Shown here piece by piece: positions 7,275 through 16,040 of a stretch of DNA of 34,502 nucleotides. The stretch is from Acidobacteriota bacterium (GTDB lineage: Bacteria > Acidobacteriota > Terriglobia > Acidiferrales > UBA7541). How positions within the stretch are numbered: position 1 is the stretch's first letter; each line of letters begins with the position of its first letter. The DNA lies in NCBI GenBank assembly GCA_003223255.1, contig QHYJ01000134.1:1-34502 (forward strand). The letters run 5' to 3'. The notes under the pieces are model-generated. The model saw only the letters and a program-made list of their open reading frames with translations, did not search any database and was not told where the DNA came from. A program made the position numbers and the translations under genes.

Positions 7275-10193
7275 CTATAGCAGACCTTCGATGTAAGAGG
7301 GAACTTTCTGCAAGGCCGTTTTCAGGCCAGCTGTATCTTTACCGCCCGCTTCGGCCAAATCGGGTCGGCCGCCGCCTTTGCCGCCGAGCTGCTCCGCCAG
7401 CGCCCCTATCAGCTTGCCCGCATGGACTTTAGAGGTCAGGTCCTTGGTCACCCCGGCGATCAAGGCGACTTTGCCGTTCTCCGGCATACCCAGGGCGACC
7501 ACTCCGGAGCCGAGCTTTTGCCGCAGGCTGTCGACCAGCTGCCTAAGCCCTTCGCGGTCAACAGGTTGCACTTCGGCGGCGATCACTTTAATGCCTTTAA
7601 CGACTTGCACCCGCGTGGCCAGCTCGTCGAGTTGCCCCAAGGCTCCCTTGCGCCTTTGGGTTTCCAGCTCCTTTTCGAGCTGCTTGGCGGTTTGCGACAG
7701 CTTTTCGACCTGGGCGAGCAGGGAGTCCTCGCCGACTTTGAGCTGGCCAGCCAACTGGCCCAGAATCTGGGCTTGCTGCTGGTAATGTTCCAGGGCGCCG
7801 ATGCCGGTGACGGCATCGATGCGGCGCACGCCGGCGGCGACGGACTCTTCGCTGACGATTTTCAGTACGCCGATGTCGCCTGCGCGGGTCACGTGCGTGC
7901 CGCCGCACAGCTCCTTCGAGTAGAAGCCGCGGGGCGAGCGCGGATCGGGAATGGTCACCACGCGCACGTTCGATTCGGGGTACTTGTCGCCGAAGAAGGC
8001 CAGAGCGCCGGAGGCGAGCGCGTCTTCAAGCGAAGTGACCTTGGTTTCGATCTGCGAGTTCAGGCGAATTTCGTCGTTGACCTGCTGCTCGATGTCGCGC
8101 AGCTCTTCGGTGTCGACGTGCGCGAAGTGGGAAAAGTCGAAGCGCAGGCGGTCGGGGGCGTTGAGCGAGCCGGACTGTTTCACGTGTGTGCCGAGAACGT
8201 TGCGCAACGCGGCGTGGACCAGATGCGTGCCGGTGTGATTGCGGATGATGCGGGCGCGGCGTTCGGCGTCGGCCACGACGGCGACGCGGTCGCCGACACG
8301 CAGCGTTTCCTTGGCTACCACTTTGTGCGCGACGAGTCCCGCAACGGGGTAGAACGCGCCTTTCACTTTGGCGAGTTCCTGCGATTCGGAGTTGTCGTAG
8401 AACCAGCCGGTGTCGGCCACCTGCCCGCCCGATTCCGCGTAAATCACCGTGCGGTCGAGCACCACTTCGCCGGCTTCGCCCGGCTTCAGCTCATTGACTG
8501 GGCCATTCTTTGCGATGATGGCCTCAATCCGGCAATCCTTTGTGCTCGTCCCGGAGTAAAAGCCCAGTTCGGTCTTGAACGTTTCCGCCAGCTTCGCGTA
8601 TGCCGGATTCGCCGCCTCTTTCGCCCCGCCCTTCCAGGACGCCCGCGCGCGTTTCTTCTGCTCCTCCATCGCTTTCTCGAAGCCTGCCATGTCCACCGAA
8701 GCGCCAAAGTCTCTGCAGGCATCAACAATAAAGTCCAAAGGAAGACCGTATGTGTCGTATAGCCTAAAGGCTCGATCTCCTGGATACATCTGATTGGGCT
8801 TTAGTTCGCTGATTGATTCTTTGAGCTGGCCCGCTATTTTGCGATTCGCGGCGCGAAGCTCCTCTTCCTTGCCTTCCATCGCATGCTTTGTTGCTTGAGA
8901 GATGTTGCTGGTTTGAGAGTCAAGCGCTTTGAATATGCCCTCATGAATTGCTTCGAGATTTTGCCGTCCTAGTTCGCGGAGCTCCTCTTCCAGCTTTCGG
9001 AGGCCGAGGGCGAGTGTGCTTGCGAACCTGCGTTCTTCTGCCCGGACAACACTCAGAACGCGATCAGCGGACTCCAGAACTTCTGGATATGCCTTGCCCA
9101 TTAAGTCGGAAACGATATGCACCATCTGATGCAAGAACAGATCGCTTGCGCCAAGCAACTTTCCGTGTCGGATCGCACGCCGCATGATCTTGCGCAGCAC
9201 ATACCCGCGTCCGTCATTGGAAGGTATGACGCCATCTGCGATCAGAAACGTGGTGGCGCGCGCATGATCGGCTATGACCCGCAGCGATGCAGCCGCATGA
9301 GAACTATATTCTGTCTCTGAGTAGTCGGCGAGATCGACGCCGGTAAGTTTCGCCGCATGATTGATCAACGGCACGAAGAAGTCGGTGTCGTAGTTCGAGA
9401 TGACGCCTTGCAAGACGGCGGCGACACGTTCGAGGCCCATGCCCGTGTCGACGCAGGGCTTAGGCAGGGGAGTGAGCTCACCGCTCGCGTCGCGGTTGAA
9501 CTGCATGAAGACGAGGTTCCAGATTTCGACGTAGCGGCCGCAATCGCAAGGGAATTTGCAATCGGTGTGGCCCTCATCCGTGGCGGCGGGGCCCATGTCG
9601 TAATGAATTTCGCTGCAAGGGCCACAAGGGCCGGTGTCGCCCATGGCCCAGAAATTCTCCTTCAGGCCGGGAATGCAGAAGATGCGGTCAGCCGGGACTT
9701 TTTGTTCGAGCCAGAAGCCTTTGGCTTCTTCGTCTACGCCCAGCGTGCTGCCAGGAGCGGCTTCCGCGCCGCCAAAGACGGTGACGTAAAGTTTGTCTTT
9801 GTTGATGCCAAACCATTGCGGCGAAGTAACCAGTTCCCAGGCGTAAGCGATGGCTTCCTTCTTGAAATAATCGCCAAACGAAAAATTGCCGAGCATCTCG
9901 AAAAAGGTGTGGTGGCGCTTGGTGAAGCCGACGTTTTCGAGGTCGTTGTGCTTGCCGCCGGCCCGCACGCATTTCTGCGCCGTGGTGGCGCGCGAGTAGT
10001 CGCGCTTTTCAAGGCCGAGGAACACCTCCTTGAACTGGTTCATCCCGGCGTTGGTGAAGAGCAGCGTGGGGTCGCCATGCGGCACGAGCGACGAGCTGCG
10101 CACGTGCTTGTGCCCTTTGCTCTCGAAGAAGCGCAAGAACATCTCGCGGATCTCATTCCCGCTAAAGGTTTTCGTCTTTGTGCCCGTCGTCAT
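7275..10193 (-). CDS. alaS: Alanyl-tRNA synthetase
   Basis: Class II synthetase that charges tRNA-Ala and edits mischarged Ser/Gly. The 972-residue protein begins with the aminoacylation domain (EIREMFLRFFESKGHKHV, TLLFTNAGMNQFKEVFLG, class II motifs in RAGGKHNDLENVG and HHTFFEMLGNFSFGDYF). The editing domain carries the zinc-type sites HTGTHLVHAALR and CGGTHV. A coiled coil and a C-terminal domain ending in GGKGGGRPDLAEAGG follow. Between the editing and catalytic parts is an insertion of about 50 residues (around QTSNISQATKHAMEG), making the enzyme longer than the about 876-residue E. coli protein. Codons from about 8690 to 9370 are visibly lower in GC than the rest of the gene. ATG 10193 fits the conserved N-terminus; the frame opens upstream to 10283. 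Confidence 0.97.
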   Translation of the reverse strand: MTTGTKTKTFSGNEIREMFLRFFESKGHKHVRSSSLVPHGDPTLLFTNAGMNQFKEVFLGLEKRDYSRATTAQKCVRAGGKHNDLENVGFTKRHHTFFEMLGNFSFGDYFKKEAIAYAWELVTSPQWFGINKDKLYVTVFGGAEAAPGSTLGVDEEAKGFWLEQKVPADRIFCIPGLKENFWAMGDTGPCGPCSEIHYDMGPAATDEGHTDCKFPCDCGRYVEIWNLVFMQFNRDASGELTPLPKPCVDTGMGLERVAAVLQGVISNYDTDFFVPLINHAAKLTGVDLADYSETEYSSHAAASLRVIADHARATTFLIADGVIPSNDGRGYVLRKIMRRAIRHGKLLGASDLFLHQMVHIVSDLMGKAYPEVLESADRVLSVVRAEERRFASTLALGLRKLEEELRELGRQNLEAIHEGIFKALDSQTSNISQATKHAMEGKEEELRAANRKIAGQLKESISELKPNQMYPGDRAFRLYDTYGLPLDFIVDACRDFGASVDMAGFEKAMEEQKKRARASWKGGAKEAANPAYAKLAETFKTELGFYSGTSTKDCRIEAIIAKNGPVNELKPGEAGEVVLDRTVIYAESGGQVADTGWFYDNSESQELAKVKGAFYPVAGLVAHKVVAKETLRVGDRVAVVADAERRARIIRNHTGTHLVHAALRNVLGTHVKQSGSLNAPDRLRFDFSHFAHVDTEELRDIEQQVNDEIRLNSQIETKVTSLEDALASGALAFFGDKYPESNVRVVTIPDPRSPRGFYSKELCGGTHVTRAGDIGVLKIVSEESVAAGVRRIDAVTGIGALEHYQQQAQILGQLAGQLKVGEDSLLAQVEKLSQTAKQLEKELETQRRKGALGQLDELATRVQVVKGIKVIAAEVQPVDREGLRQLVDSLRQKLGSGVVALGMPENGKVALIAGVTKDLTSKVHAGKLIGALAEQLGGKGGGRPDLAEAGGKDTAGLKTALQKVPSYIEGLL

Positions 10194-10807
10194 TCTGGTT
10201 TCGATTCCCTGAGTCGGGGCATTTTCCTTTCGTTCGTGCTCAGGGCGCTTCCCATTATTGCAGAGGCAGAAAGATACCACCATTGCTGTCGCGAGGAAGG
10301 CTCTGGGGGCGTCAAGTCTAAATTGATGGGGACCTGATGGGAGGGGGGCCCACCCACCCGGGTACTTTTACATCGTTATTAATTAAAAACAAAGGACTTG
10401 CAAAGTGGGCAGTTTGTATTTGTAAGAAAACAAGCGAGATAACCAGTGTCAAAAAAGGGCAAACCAGGCGCGGCCAATTTGGGGCAGTTTGTCTCGTAAC
10501 CATCCAGAATCGAAAAGGCACATAAGTGATTGAAAAAAAAGCAGAGGTTCGAGGTTGGAAGTTCGGGGTTGGAAGGGAAAAGGCGGCTGAGCGTTCGAGG
10601 CTCAGCGTAAGAAACCACATAAAATGTTACCACAGTATGACGAAGAAATCCAGGAAAATTTGTAAGTGATGGAAGACCTTGCAGATAGTTCCCTTGGCTT
10701 TGGCGCCACGGGGGCAGAATGAATGTAAATGAATGTGGAAAACCTTGCGAGGACCGTGCCAAGGGCGCGAAGATGAGGGGTTGCGCACAGCTCGAAGGGA
10801 GGAATTC
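10194..10807. other. 614-base gap between divergent alaS and the DLH gene
   Basis: No convincing gene lies here. From 10320 to 10360 there is a G/C-run segment (GGGAGGGGGGCCC). It is followed by an AT-rich patch around 10366-10400 that could hold the alaS promoter on the minus strand, although no strong -35/-10 pair stands out. At 10547-10577 the phrase GGTTGGAAG occurs twice 16 bases apart, a degenerate relic type common between genes in such genomes. A 7-bp stem hairpin follows at 10586-10606. The 120 bases before the DLH gene look unremarkable apart from a good ribosome binding site. Confidence 0.5.
10586..10606. repeat. Hairpin GCTGAGC / GCTCAGC
   Basis: A perfect 7-bp inverted repeat with a 7-base loop (GTTCGAG) lies directly beside the short GGTTGGAAG direct repeats. 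No T-run follows, so it is more likely part of a small dispersed palindromic element than a terminator. Confidence 0.35.
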
Positions 10808-11479
10808 ATGGGGGAAATGATTCAAGTGAAGCGGCCCGACGGGAAAACGTGTCCCGGGTATCTCGCAATTCCCAAAGGAGCAAACGCACCCGGGTTTGTC
10901 TGCATTCAGGAGTGGTGGGGACTCAACGAGCAGATCAAGAAAACCGCGGATCGTTTTGCAGCGGCGGGATACCGGACGCTGGTTCCTGACTTGTATCGCG
11001 GCAAGGTGGCCAAGGCTTCCGACGAAGCGCAGCACATGATGAATAATCTCAATTTTCCCGACGCTGCCGAGCAGGATATTCGCGGCGCGGTTCAGCACCT
11101 CAAGCAAACTTCTAAGAAAAAGGTTGCTGTGGGCGGATTCTGCATGGGCGGGGCGCTCACGCTGCTGGCGGCTCTGCGCATCCCGGAGATGGATGCCGGT
11201 GCGTGCTTCTACGGCCTTCCGCCCGTGGATCCCGCTGAGTTCCAGAAGATCAAGATTCCGCTGATCTGTCACTTTGCGAACCAGGATGACTGGTGCACGC
11301 CCGCGAAGGTCAATGAGCTCGAGAGCATGCTCAAGCAATCGAAATCAAAACTTGAGATGTATCGCTACGAGGCGCAGCACGCCTTTATGAATGAAACGCG
11401 CCCGGGAGTCTATCATGCGGCATCTGCCAAGCTGGCCTGGGACCGTACCCTCAGCTTCTTGAAGAAAGCGCTGGCCTGA
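10808..11479 (+). CDS. Dienelactone hydrolase family protein (alpha/beta hydrolase)
   Basis: A 223-residue alpha/beta hydrolase of the dienelactone hydrolase family, probably cytoplasmic. The nucleophile is Cys112 in the elbow GFCMGG. The acid is in NQDDWCTP (Asp160 or 161) and the His is H191 in AQHAFMN, so the full triad is present. The family's assisting Glu is in IQEWWGLN (E35). Classical members hydrolyse dienelactone in chloroaromatic breakdown, but many relatives have other ester or lactone substrates, and nothing nearby suggests an aromatic pathway. The start at 10808 has a strong GGGAGG ribosome site 6-7 bases upstream. The gene stands alone on the plus strand. Confidence 0.92.
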   Translation: MGEMIQVKRPDGKTCPGYLAIPKGANAPGFVCIQEWWGLNEQIKKTADRFAAAGYRTLVPDLYRGKVAKASDEAQHMMNNLNFPDAAEQDIRGAVQHLKQTSKKKVAVGGFCMGGALTLLAALRIPEMDAGACFYGLPPVDPAEFQKIKIPLICHFANQDDWCTPAKVNELESMLKQSKSKLEMYRYEAQHAFMNETRPGVYHAASAKLAWDRTLSFLKKALA

Positions 11480-11573
11480 ACGATTACACGCGTTCCTCTC
11501 AGCGGACTGTCATGACTGCTTTGGAAAAAAAAAGAAGTGTGGAGGGCCCACTATTCGAGAGGGAAGTAGCTCA

Positions 11574-11801
11574 TTAGCCCTCGAAAAAGCTGATCAGCTG
11601 TGCGTGGGCGGAGCCTACATCGGGTTCGATGCTGCGGATCATGTCTTTGTAAATGTGCACGTCCCATTTATCGCTGATGCGAATCCGGAGAAGCGCGTCA
11701 AATTCGTTCACTACGGTACAGCATAGGGAACCTTTCGAGTTCCCATTCACGATGTTCATTACGACGGGTTTGTCTAACCAGGAGGAATAGTTGGCTATCA
11801 T
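11574..11801 (-). CDS. Small hypothetical protein with Sm/Hfq-like pattern
   Basis: A 75-residue protein I do not recognise by name. Its start has an AAGGA ribosome site 6 bases upstream. The residues are arranged like an Sm fold. KPVVMNIVNGNSKGSLCC resembles the Sm1 strand pattern of Hfq (VxxYLVNGxxLxGxI). HIYKDMIRSIEP resembles the Hfq Sm2 motif (xxVYKHAISTIxP), with Asp in place of the RNA-contacting His. The two are separated by VVNEFDALLRIRISDKW, slightly longer than in Hfq. An RNA-binding or Sm-like oligomer is therefore possible but unproven. It sits in a roughly 500-base interval between the DLH gene and recX, with its own leader. Confidence 0.55.
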   Translation of the reverse strand: MIANYSSWLDKPVVMNIVNGNSKGSLCCTVVNEFDALLRIRISDKWDVHIYKDMIRSIEPDVGSAHAQLISFFEG

Positions 11802-12009
11802 TCTTGTTCCTTCGCTCAGGGACTAGCTGGACATGCTCCAGTGGCCCGAGCATTGAGGGCGAGCGAAAGCGCACTTCTTTTTTACGTTGATACGGAGCTA
11901 ACTCCTTGCTCTGTGATCTGCATCACGGTTGGATGGTTCAGGACGCACAAACGGATTGCGCCTTGCACTGGAGTGCGAAGCCCCGTAAACGTGCGAACAG
12001 GAAGCGCAG

Positions 12010-12525
12010 CTACTCCAGATCAAGTTCTGCTTCGGGAACATCTTCGCGGGTGAGGTATTTGAGTTCGCGGCGGATGATGTCGGCGGAGAAACCGGCGCGG
12101 AGGAGGCTGCGGTAGAGGGAAGCAAGTTTTTTGTCGTCGATTTCGCCGTGGAACGAGCGCAGCTTGCGCTTGATGCGCTGGCGAACCAGGGCGGCTTCGT
12201 CGGTCACCTTCGCGACTTCTTCGAGAGCGGCTTCGATGTGGCGGTCAGGGACGCCCCGCGCACGCAAGTCCCGTGCGACACGAAACTTGCCCTGTTTGCG
12301 TCCCTCGGTGCGATGGCGGGCAAACTGAGTGGCGTAGCGGGCGTCGTCGATCAAGCCGGCAGTCTTGAGTCGCGCCATAACTCTTTTCACGAGCGACTCG
12401 TCTTCGCAGCGGCGCGCGAGCGCCTGCTTCATTTCATGGACGGAATACGCGCGGCGCATGAGGATTTTGATGGCAGCGTCATACAGCGCGGATTCGGAGG
12501 CGAGCTGGCGCGGCGTGGAGAACAC
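12010..12525 (-). CDS. recX: Regulatory protein RecX
   Basis: A 171-residue RecX, a small all-helical protein that binds RecA filaments and limits RecA activity in recombination and the SOS response. The three-helix repeats are visible: YDAAIKILMRRAYSVHEMKQALARR, VKRVMARLKTAGLIDDARYATQFARHR with the hallmark G-LIDDARYA, and a third repeat ending in LLRAGFSADIIRRELKYL. In many bacteria recX neighbours recA or alaS. Here alaS lies about 1.8 kb away on the same strand with two other genes between, and recA is not in the window. Three GAAGTAAR tandem units lie 13-36 bases upstream of the start. Confidence 0.93.
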   Translation of the reverse strand: MFSTPRQLASESALYDAAIKILMRRAYSVHEMKQALARRCEDESLVKRVMARLKTAGLIDDARYATQFARHRTEGRKQGKFRVARDLRARGVPDRHIEAALEEVAKVTDEAALVRQRIKRKLRSFHGEIDDKKLASLYRSLLRAGFSADIIRRELKYLTREDVPEAELDLE

Positions 12526-12537
12526 GAGAAAAAGATG

Positions 12538-12561
12538 AAGTAAAGAAGTAAGGAAGTAAAG
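12538..12561. repeat. Three tandem 8-bp units GAAGTAAR
   Basis: Three adjacent copies of GAAGTAAA, GAAGTAAG and GAAGTAAA lie just upstream of recX on its template-opposite strand, in the gap before the lipoprotein gene. Short purine-rich tandem units like this can vary in number by slippage. No function is evident. Confidence 0.5.
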
Positions 12562-12609
12562 AGGGAAGAAGAGAGGACGCTGAGATGAGGAAATGCCAAG
12601 GGGCAGCGG

Positions 12610-14421
12610 TCATTGAATAACGAATGGCGCGGAAACAACGGCGGATTCGGCCATGGGGATTTGGCGGCGGAAGGGCTTGGTTTCGATGTTGGCGTTGGCA
12701 TCGGAGCCCGCCAGAATGGCGGAGACGTACGTGTTGCCAGACGAGAGGAAGGGAATCGCTACGGAAGTTTTGGCTGTGCCATGAATGCCAGCGAGAGCGT
12801 AGCCCGTCCCGCCACTAGGCAGAGTTCCCAGCTGATAGACCTGGACAAGATAACCGTAGGGCTGTCCTATCGAGGTAGGATTCCAGTTGATGGTGACCGC
12901 GGTGGTGCTCAAAGTCGCGGATTGAAGAAAGCTGCCGCCGTTGAGTGTCGCGGATTGTACGGGGCCGAGGAGGGGCGCGACGGGGCCCGTGGGGAGCGCG
13001 GTCGTCTGTTTGTTGGTAACGAGGAAACTGTCGGTCGCGGTGGAGTTGGGGCGGGGAAACGTGACGGTGGAAATCTGGCCGTACTGAAACATACGTGGCC
13101 ACGCCGAGGGATACGGGTCGCCGTAGGAAAGCGTGCCGTAGTCCACATCGGTGGTGATGGCGGCCACGCCTAGGCCGGAGAGCGGCGCGTTGAGAGGAGC
13201 CACAGAGAAGCCGCAAGCGTAGGAAGCCGGAACGGGGACAGAGTTGGCGGCGGGCGGGAGGGTAGGCGCAAGCAAAATGAGATCGGGTCCAAGAAGCAAT
13301 CCTGAAGGTGAGAGAGCCAGACGATCTGTAGCGTAGGGTTGTGCGAAAACGGCGTAATCCGAGAGCGTTGGCGAGGGAGTTTCGGGGTCAGCCGAGGAAG
13401 CAAGGGCAGCCCAAGCTGAACCGCTGATGCTGAGAGGCAAAGATACGGTTGGGCTGGAGGACAAAGTGGCATTGATGGGATCGGTGGCGCCGTTCACGAA
13501 AGCTAGGTTGGAAACGGTCTGCGAGGGTCCGAGGAGATACCCGGTGAAATTCCCGGAACTCGTGAATACGTACTGCCCGAGGTAGAGCGTGGTGACCTGC
13601 GTCCAGTCAATGGTGGAGGTGACGGGGAGGCTGGAAGTAAACGTAGTGGAGTTGGCGGGGATTTCGCCGAATGCCGGAGAAAAAGAATCATCGAGGTCGG
13701 TTTGCGTCAGGAAAAAATCACCGGCTGTGGAGGAAGGATTGATGCCAGAGATGGAGGAAGTGAAGGTCGTGGTGCTCTGCGTGGTGGTGGCCGGAGGACG
13801 GCCGATCACGTCATAGCTGGCGATGGTCCAATAGTTGGCGTTGGGGTTGATCTCCAGCCAGTAGTAGCCGGCGGGAACGTTGGGAATACTGAAGGACGCA
13901 TCCGAATTCGCAGCACCCTGAAGGCGCTGGAGCGAGCCGTCGGGTTGGGGCACAAGAGCGGCGGGGTAATTGACGTTGACGGGCCATTGCGGAGCCACAT
14001 TGATGGAACCGGAAGGCGTCCGGTACGCGGCAAGGGCAGTAATGTTGACAGTGCCATTGGGAGTGACGCTCCAGGATTGCGTGGCGCTGCCGCCCGCCGC
14101 GGTTGTGGCGGTAACGGTGAAGGAATTGGAGACGCGGGATTCGCCGTGCGTGGGAGTCCAGGAAACGGTGTTGCCGGAGAGCGTTGCGCCTGACGGAGAA
14201 GCAGTGAGGGAGAAGGTGATGGCGCTGGAGTCGGAAGACGTGGCGGCGAGCTGGTAGGAATAAGCGACACCTTCTGCGGCCGTGGTCGGAGGACTGCTGG
14301 TAATTGTGGGTTTAGGAGGCGGTAGGGGCGGAGGAGGTGGGCTCGAGCTGCCGCCGCAACCAGGAAGAGTGAAAATGAGAAAGGAAAGAACAGACAAGGC
14401 CCTCGGGGGAAAAAACTTCAT
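12610..14421 (-). CDS. Large Ser/Thr/Pro-rich lipoprotein with Ig-like (putative He_PIG) domain
   Basis: A 603-residue secreted lipoprotein. The signal peptide ends in a lipobox (FLIFTLPGC, Cys at about residue 22), followed by a run of Ser and Pro (GGSSSPPPPP) that would hold the rest off the membrane. Residues about 38-118 look like a cadherin/He_PIG-type Ig fold: PTITSSPPTTAAEGVAYSY, then GATLSGNTVSWTPTHGE and VTATTAAGGSATQSWSV. The remaining sequence is rich in Ser, Thr, Asn and Gly, with beta-sheet character and no catalytic motif I can identify. It is probably on the cell surface or in the periplasm. Its neighbour pilT may be coincidental. It reads on the same strand as recX but ends 85 bases before it. 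Confidence 0.8.
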   Translation of the reverse strand: MKFFPPRALSVLSFLIFTLPGCGGSSSPPPPPLPPPKPTITSSPPTTAAEGVAYSYQLAATSSDSSAITFSLTASPSGATLSGNTVSWTPTHGESRVSNSFTVTATTAAGGSATQSWSVTPNGTVNITALAAYRTPSGSINVAPQWPVNVNYPAALVPQPDGSLQRLQGAANSDASFSIPNVPAGYYWLEINPNANYWTIASYDVIGRPPATTTQSTTTFTSSISGINPSSTAGDFFLTQTDLDDSFSPAFGEIPANSTTFTSSLPVTSTIDWTQVTTLYLGQYVFTSSGNFTGYLLGPSQTVSNLAFVNGATDPINATLSSSPTVSLPLSISGSAWAALASSADPETPSPTLSDYAVFAQPYATDRLALSPSGLLLGPDLILLAPTLPPAANSVPVPASYACGFSVAPLNAPLSGLGVAAITTDVDYGTLSYGDPYPSAWPRMFQYGQISTVTFPRPNSTATDSFLVTNKQTTALPTGPVAPLLGPVQSATLNGGSFLQSATLSTTAVTINWNPTSIGQPYGYLVQVYQLGTLPSGGTGYALAGIHGTAKTSVAIPFLSSGNTYVSAILAGSDANANIETKPFRRQIPMAESAVVSAPFVIQ

Positions 14422-14581
14422 AAGATGATCCCAAACTTACCCTAGGCCGGGAAGCCTATCGTAGGGAGGAATCCGCGGACAATGAGGTAAGTTAAGTTAC
14501 CCAATGAATTTTGGCATGGATGGTGCGTGAAGCCCGCGAAATCATGAGCAAGTCCTATTGGAGTCCGCTCAGGACAAACAA

Positions 14582-14629
14582 GGCTGCAGCACTCCAAAAG
14601 CTAAAGACTGAAGTCTGTGCTAGGCAGCC
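14582..14629. repeat. Palindromic element after pilT with nested hairpins
   Basis: Outer arms GGCTGC (14582-14587) and GCAGCC (14624-14629) and a second pair AGCAC/GTGCT (14588-14592, 14617-14621) enclose an inner hairpin AGACT-GA-AGTCT at 14605-14616. The design, including CTAAAGACTGAAGTCT, resembles dispersed palindromes of the form 'AAAGNCTGAAGNCT' found between genes in many acidobacterial and related genomes. It lies 8 bases beyond the pilT stop and could also act as a transcription end or mRNA stabiliser. Confidence 0.45.
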
Positions 14630-14636
14630 ATTACAC

Positions 14637-15782
14637 CTACTTGCGGGCGAAGCGCTCGAAGTCGGCCATCTGGCGTTCCATCTCCTCGCGGGCGGCGTCG
14701 GAAGCGGAGCGGATGCCCTGGATGCGCAGCTTGAATTCGTCGGCGTTCGAGGCGCGGGCCAGAGCTTCGTCGATGGTGATGAGCTGCTTGGAGTAGAGAT
14801 CGAAGAGCGACTGATCGAAGGTCTGCATGCCGTATTGGCTGGTGCCGGCGGCGATGGCGTCGTGAATCAGGCGCGTTTTGTCAGGATTGATGACGCAGTC
14901 ACGAATGTACGCGGTGGCGATCATGATTTCGACCGCGGGAACGCGGCCTTTGTCGTCGGCGCGGCGCACCAGGCGCTGGGAAACGACGGACTTCAGCGTG
15001 GCGGCGAGCTGCAAACGAATCTGCTTCTGCTCGGGAGGAGGAAAGACCGCGATAATACGCTGAATGGTTTCGGTGGCGTCGAGAGTGTGCAAGGTGGAGA
15101 GCACAAGGTGGCCGGTTTCGGCGGCGAGCAAAGCGGTCGAAATGGTTTCGAGGTCGCGCATTTCGCCGACGAGAATCACGTCCGGGTCTTGACGAAGAGC
15201 GGCGCGCAAGGCGGTGGAGAAGTTGGCGGTGTCGACTTCGACTTCGCGCTGATTGATGAAGCTTTTTTTATCGCGGTGCAAGAACTCGATGGGGTCTTCG
15301 ATGGTGATGATGTGGTCGGCGCGCGTGGCGTTGATGCGGTCGATGATGCCTGCGAGAGTAGTGGACTTACCGGAACCGGTGGTTCCGGTGACGAGCACGA
15401 GGCCGCGCTGCTCTTCGCAAATTTTGTTGATGACCGGAGGAAGATTTAATTCTTCGGCAGTACGGATTTTCGTGGGAATGACGCGCAGCACCATGCCAAC
15501 GTTGCCGCGCTGCTGGAAGACGTTCACGCGGAAGCGACCGAGGCCCGCGACGCCGTAGGCCATGTCCAATTCCGCCGTTTCCTTGAACTTCTGCTTTTGG
15601 CGGTTGGTCATCATGCTGAAGGCCATGGAAAGCATTTCTTCCGGCGTGATGCGGGGCACATCGGTGAGCGGGGCGAGCAAGCCGTCGACGCGCAAATAGG
15701 GGTGGTTGCCGACTTTCAGGTGCAAGTCGGAAGACTTGTTTTCGACAGCCCGGCGGAGCAGATCGTCAACGCTAGTCGGCAT
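14637..15782 (-). CDS. pilT: Type IV pilus twitching motility ATPase PilT
   Basis: A 381-residue hexameric retraction ATPase that depolymerises type IV pili to power twitching. The N-terminal PAS-like domain (LLRRAVENKSSDLHLKVGNHPYLRVDG) is followed by the core with Walker A GTTGSGKST (133-141). The Asp box is ITIEDPIEFLH, Walker B is DPDVILVGEMRDLET, and the His box is TGHLVLSTLHTLDA. The C-terminal region holds VPAVEIMIATAYIRDCV. Length and motifs are those of PilT rather than PilB. No other pilus genes are in the window, so pilT is separated from its partners. The gene follows a hairpin terminator at 15820-15846, so it should have its own promoter. Confidence 0.96.
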   Translation of the reverse strand: MPTSVDDLLRRAVENKSSDLHLKVGNHPYLRVDGLLAPLTDVPRITPEEMLSMAFSMMTNRQKQKFKETAELDMAYGVAGLGRFRVNVFQQRGNVGMVLRVIPTKIRTAEELNLPPVINKICEEQRGLVLVTGTTGSGKSTTLAGIIDRINATRADHIITIEDPIEFLHRDKKSFINQREVEVDTANFSTALRAALRQDPDVILVGEMRDLETISTALLAAETGHLVLSTLHTLDATETIQRIIAVFPPPEQKQIRLQLAATLKSVVSQRLVRRADDKGRVPAVEIMIATAYIRDCVINPDKTRLIHDAIAAGTSQYGMQTFDQSLFDLYSKQLITIDEALARASNADEFKLRIQGIRSASDAAREEMERQMADFERFARK

Positions 15783-15819
15783 GAGGAATTCCCAGTTTTC
15801 AGTTCTCAGTAGTCAGTAA

Positions 15820-15846
15820 AAGCTCGGAAATTCTTCTTCCGAGCTT
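15820..15846 (-). terminator. Probable intrinsic terminator between the aquaporin gene and pilT
   Basis: A perfect 10-bp stem (AAGCTCGGAA / TTCCGAGCTT) with a 7-base loop is followed on the minus strand by TTTTA. It lies about 195 bases past the aquaporin stop and 38 bases before the pilT start. The T-run is short, so strength is uncertain. Confidence 0.6.
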
Positions 15847-16016
15847 GGCCTGAGGCCAAAGTAGCATCCGCGGATAGGGTGGGCAAGGCGGCCGGACAGA
15901 CTGGTTGCGCGGTAGTTACCTGTACGGAAGTAGGGTTCTAAGTTGCAAGCTAAGTTATAAGTTCTTAGTAGAAATAAAGAAAACAAACGGTTGAGGTCGA
16001 ATTCTATTTTGCATGA

Positions 16017-16035
16017 GTCACCAGTCAGCGGTGAC
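16017..16035. other. Hairpin GTCACC / GGTGAC just past the aquaporin stop
   Basis: A 6-bp perfect stem with a 7-base loop begins 6 bases after the aquaporin stop codon on its strand. There is no T-run, so it may protect the 3' end rather than terminate. Confidence 0.35.
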
Positions 16036-16040
16036 GGCCT

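Noticed and set aside
10540-10570. Possible tRNA T-arm (GAGGTTCGAGG)
   Set aside because: No acceptor stem or anticodon arm can be formed around it; it is part of short GGTTGGAAG direct repeats.
14511-14527. Sigma-54-like TGGCATG-GATG-GTGCG on the plus strand
   Set aside because: GG-N10-GC is present, but there are more mismatches and no plus-strand gene follows, so it is probably chance.
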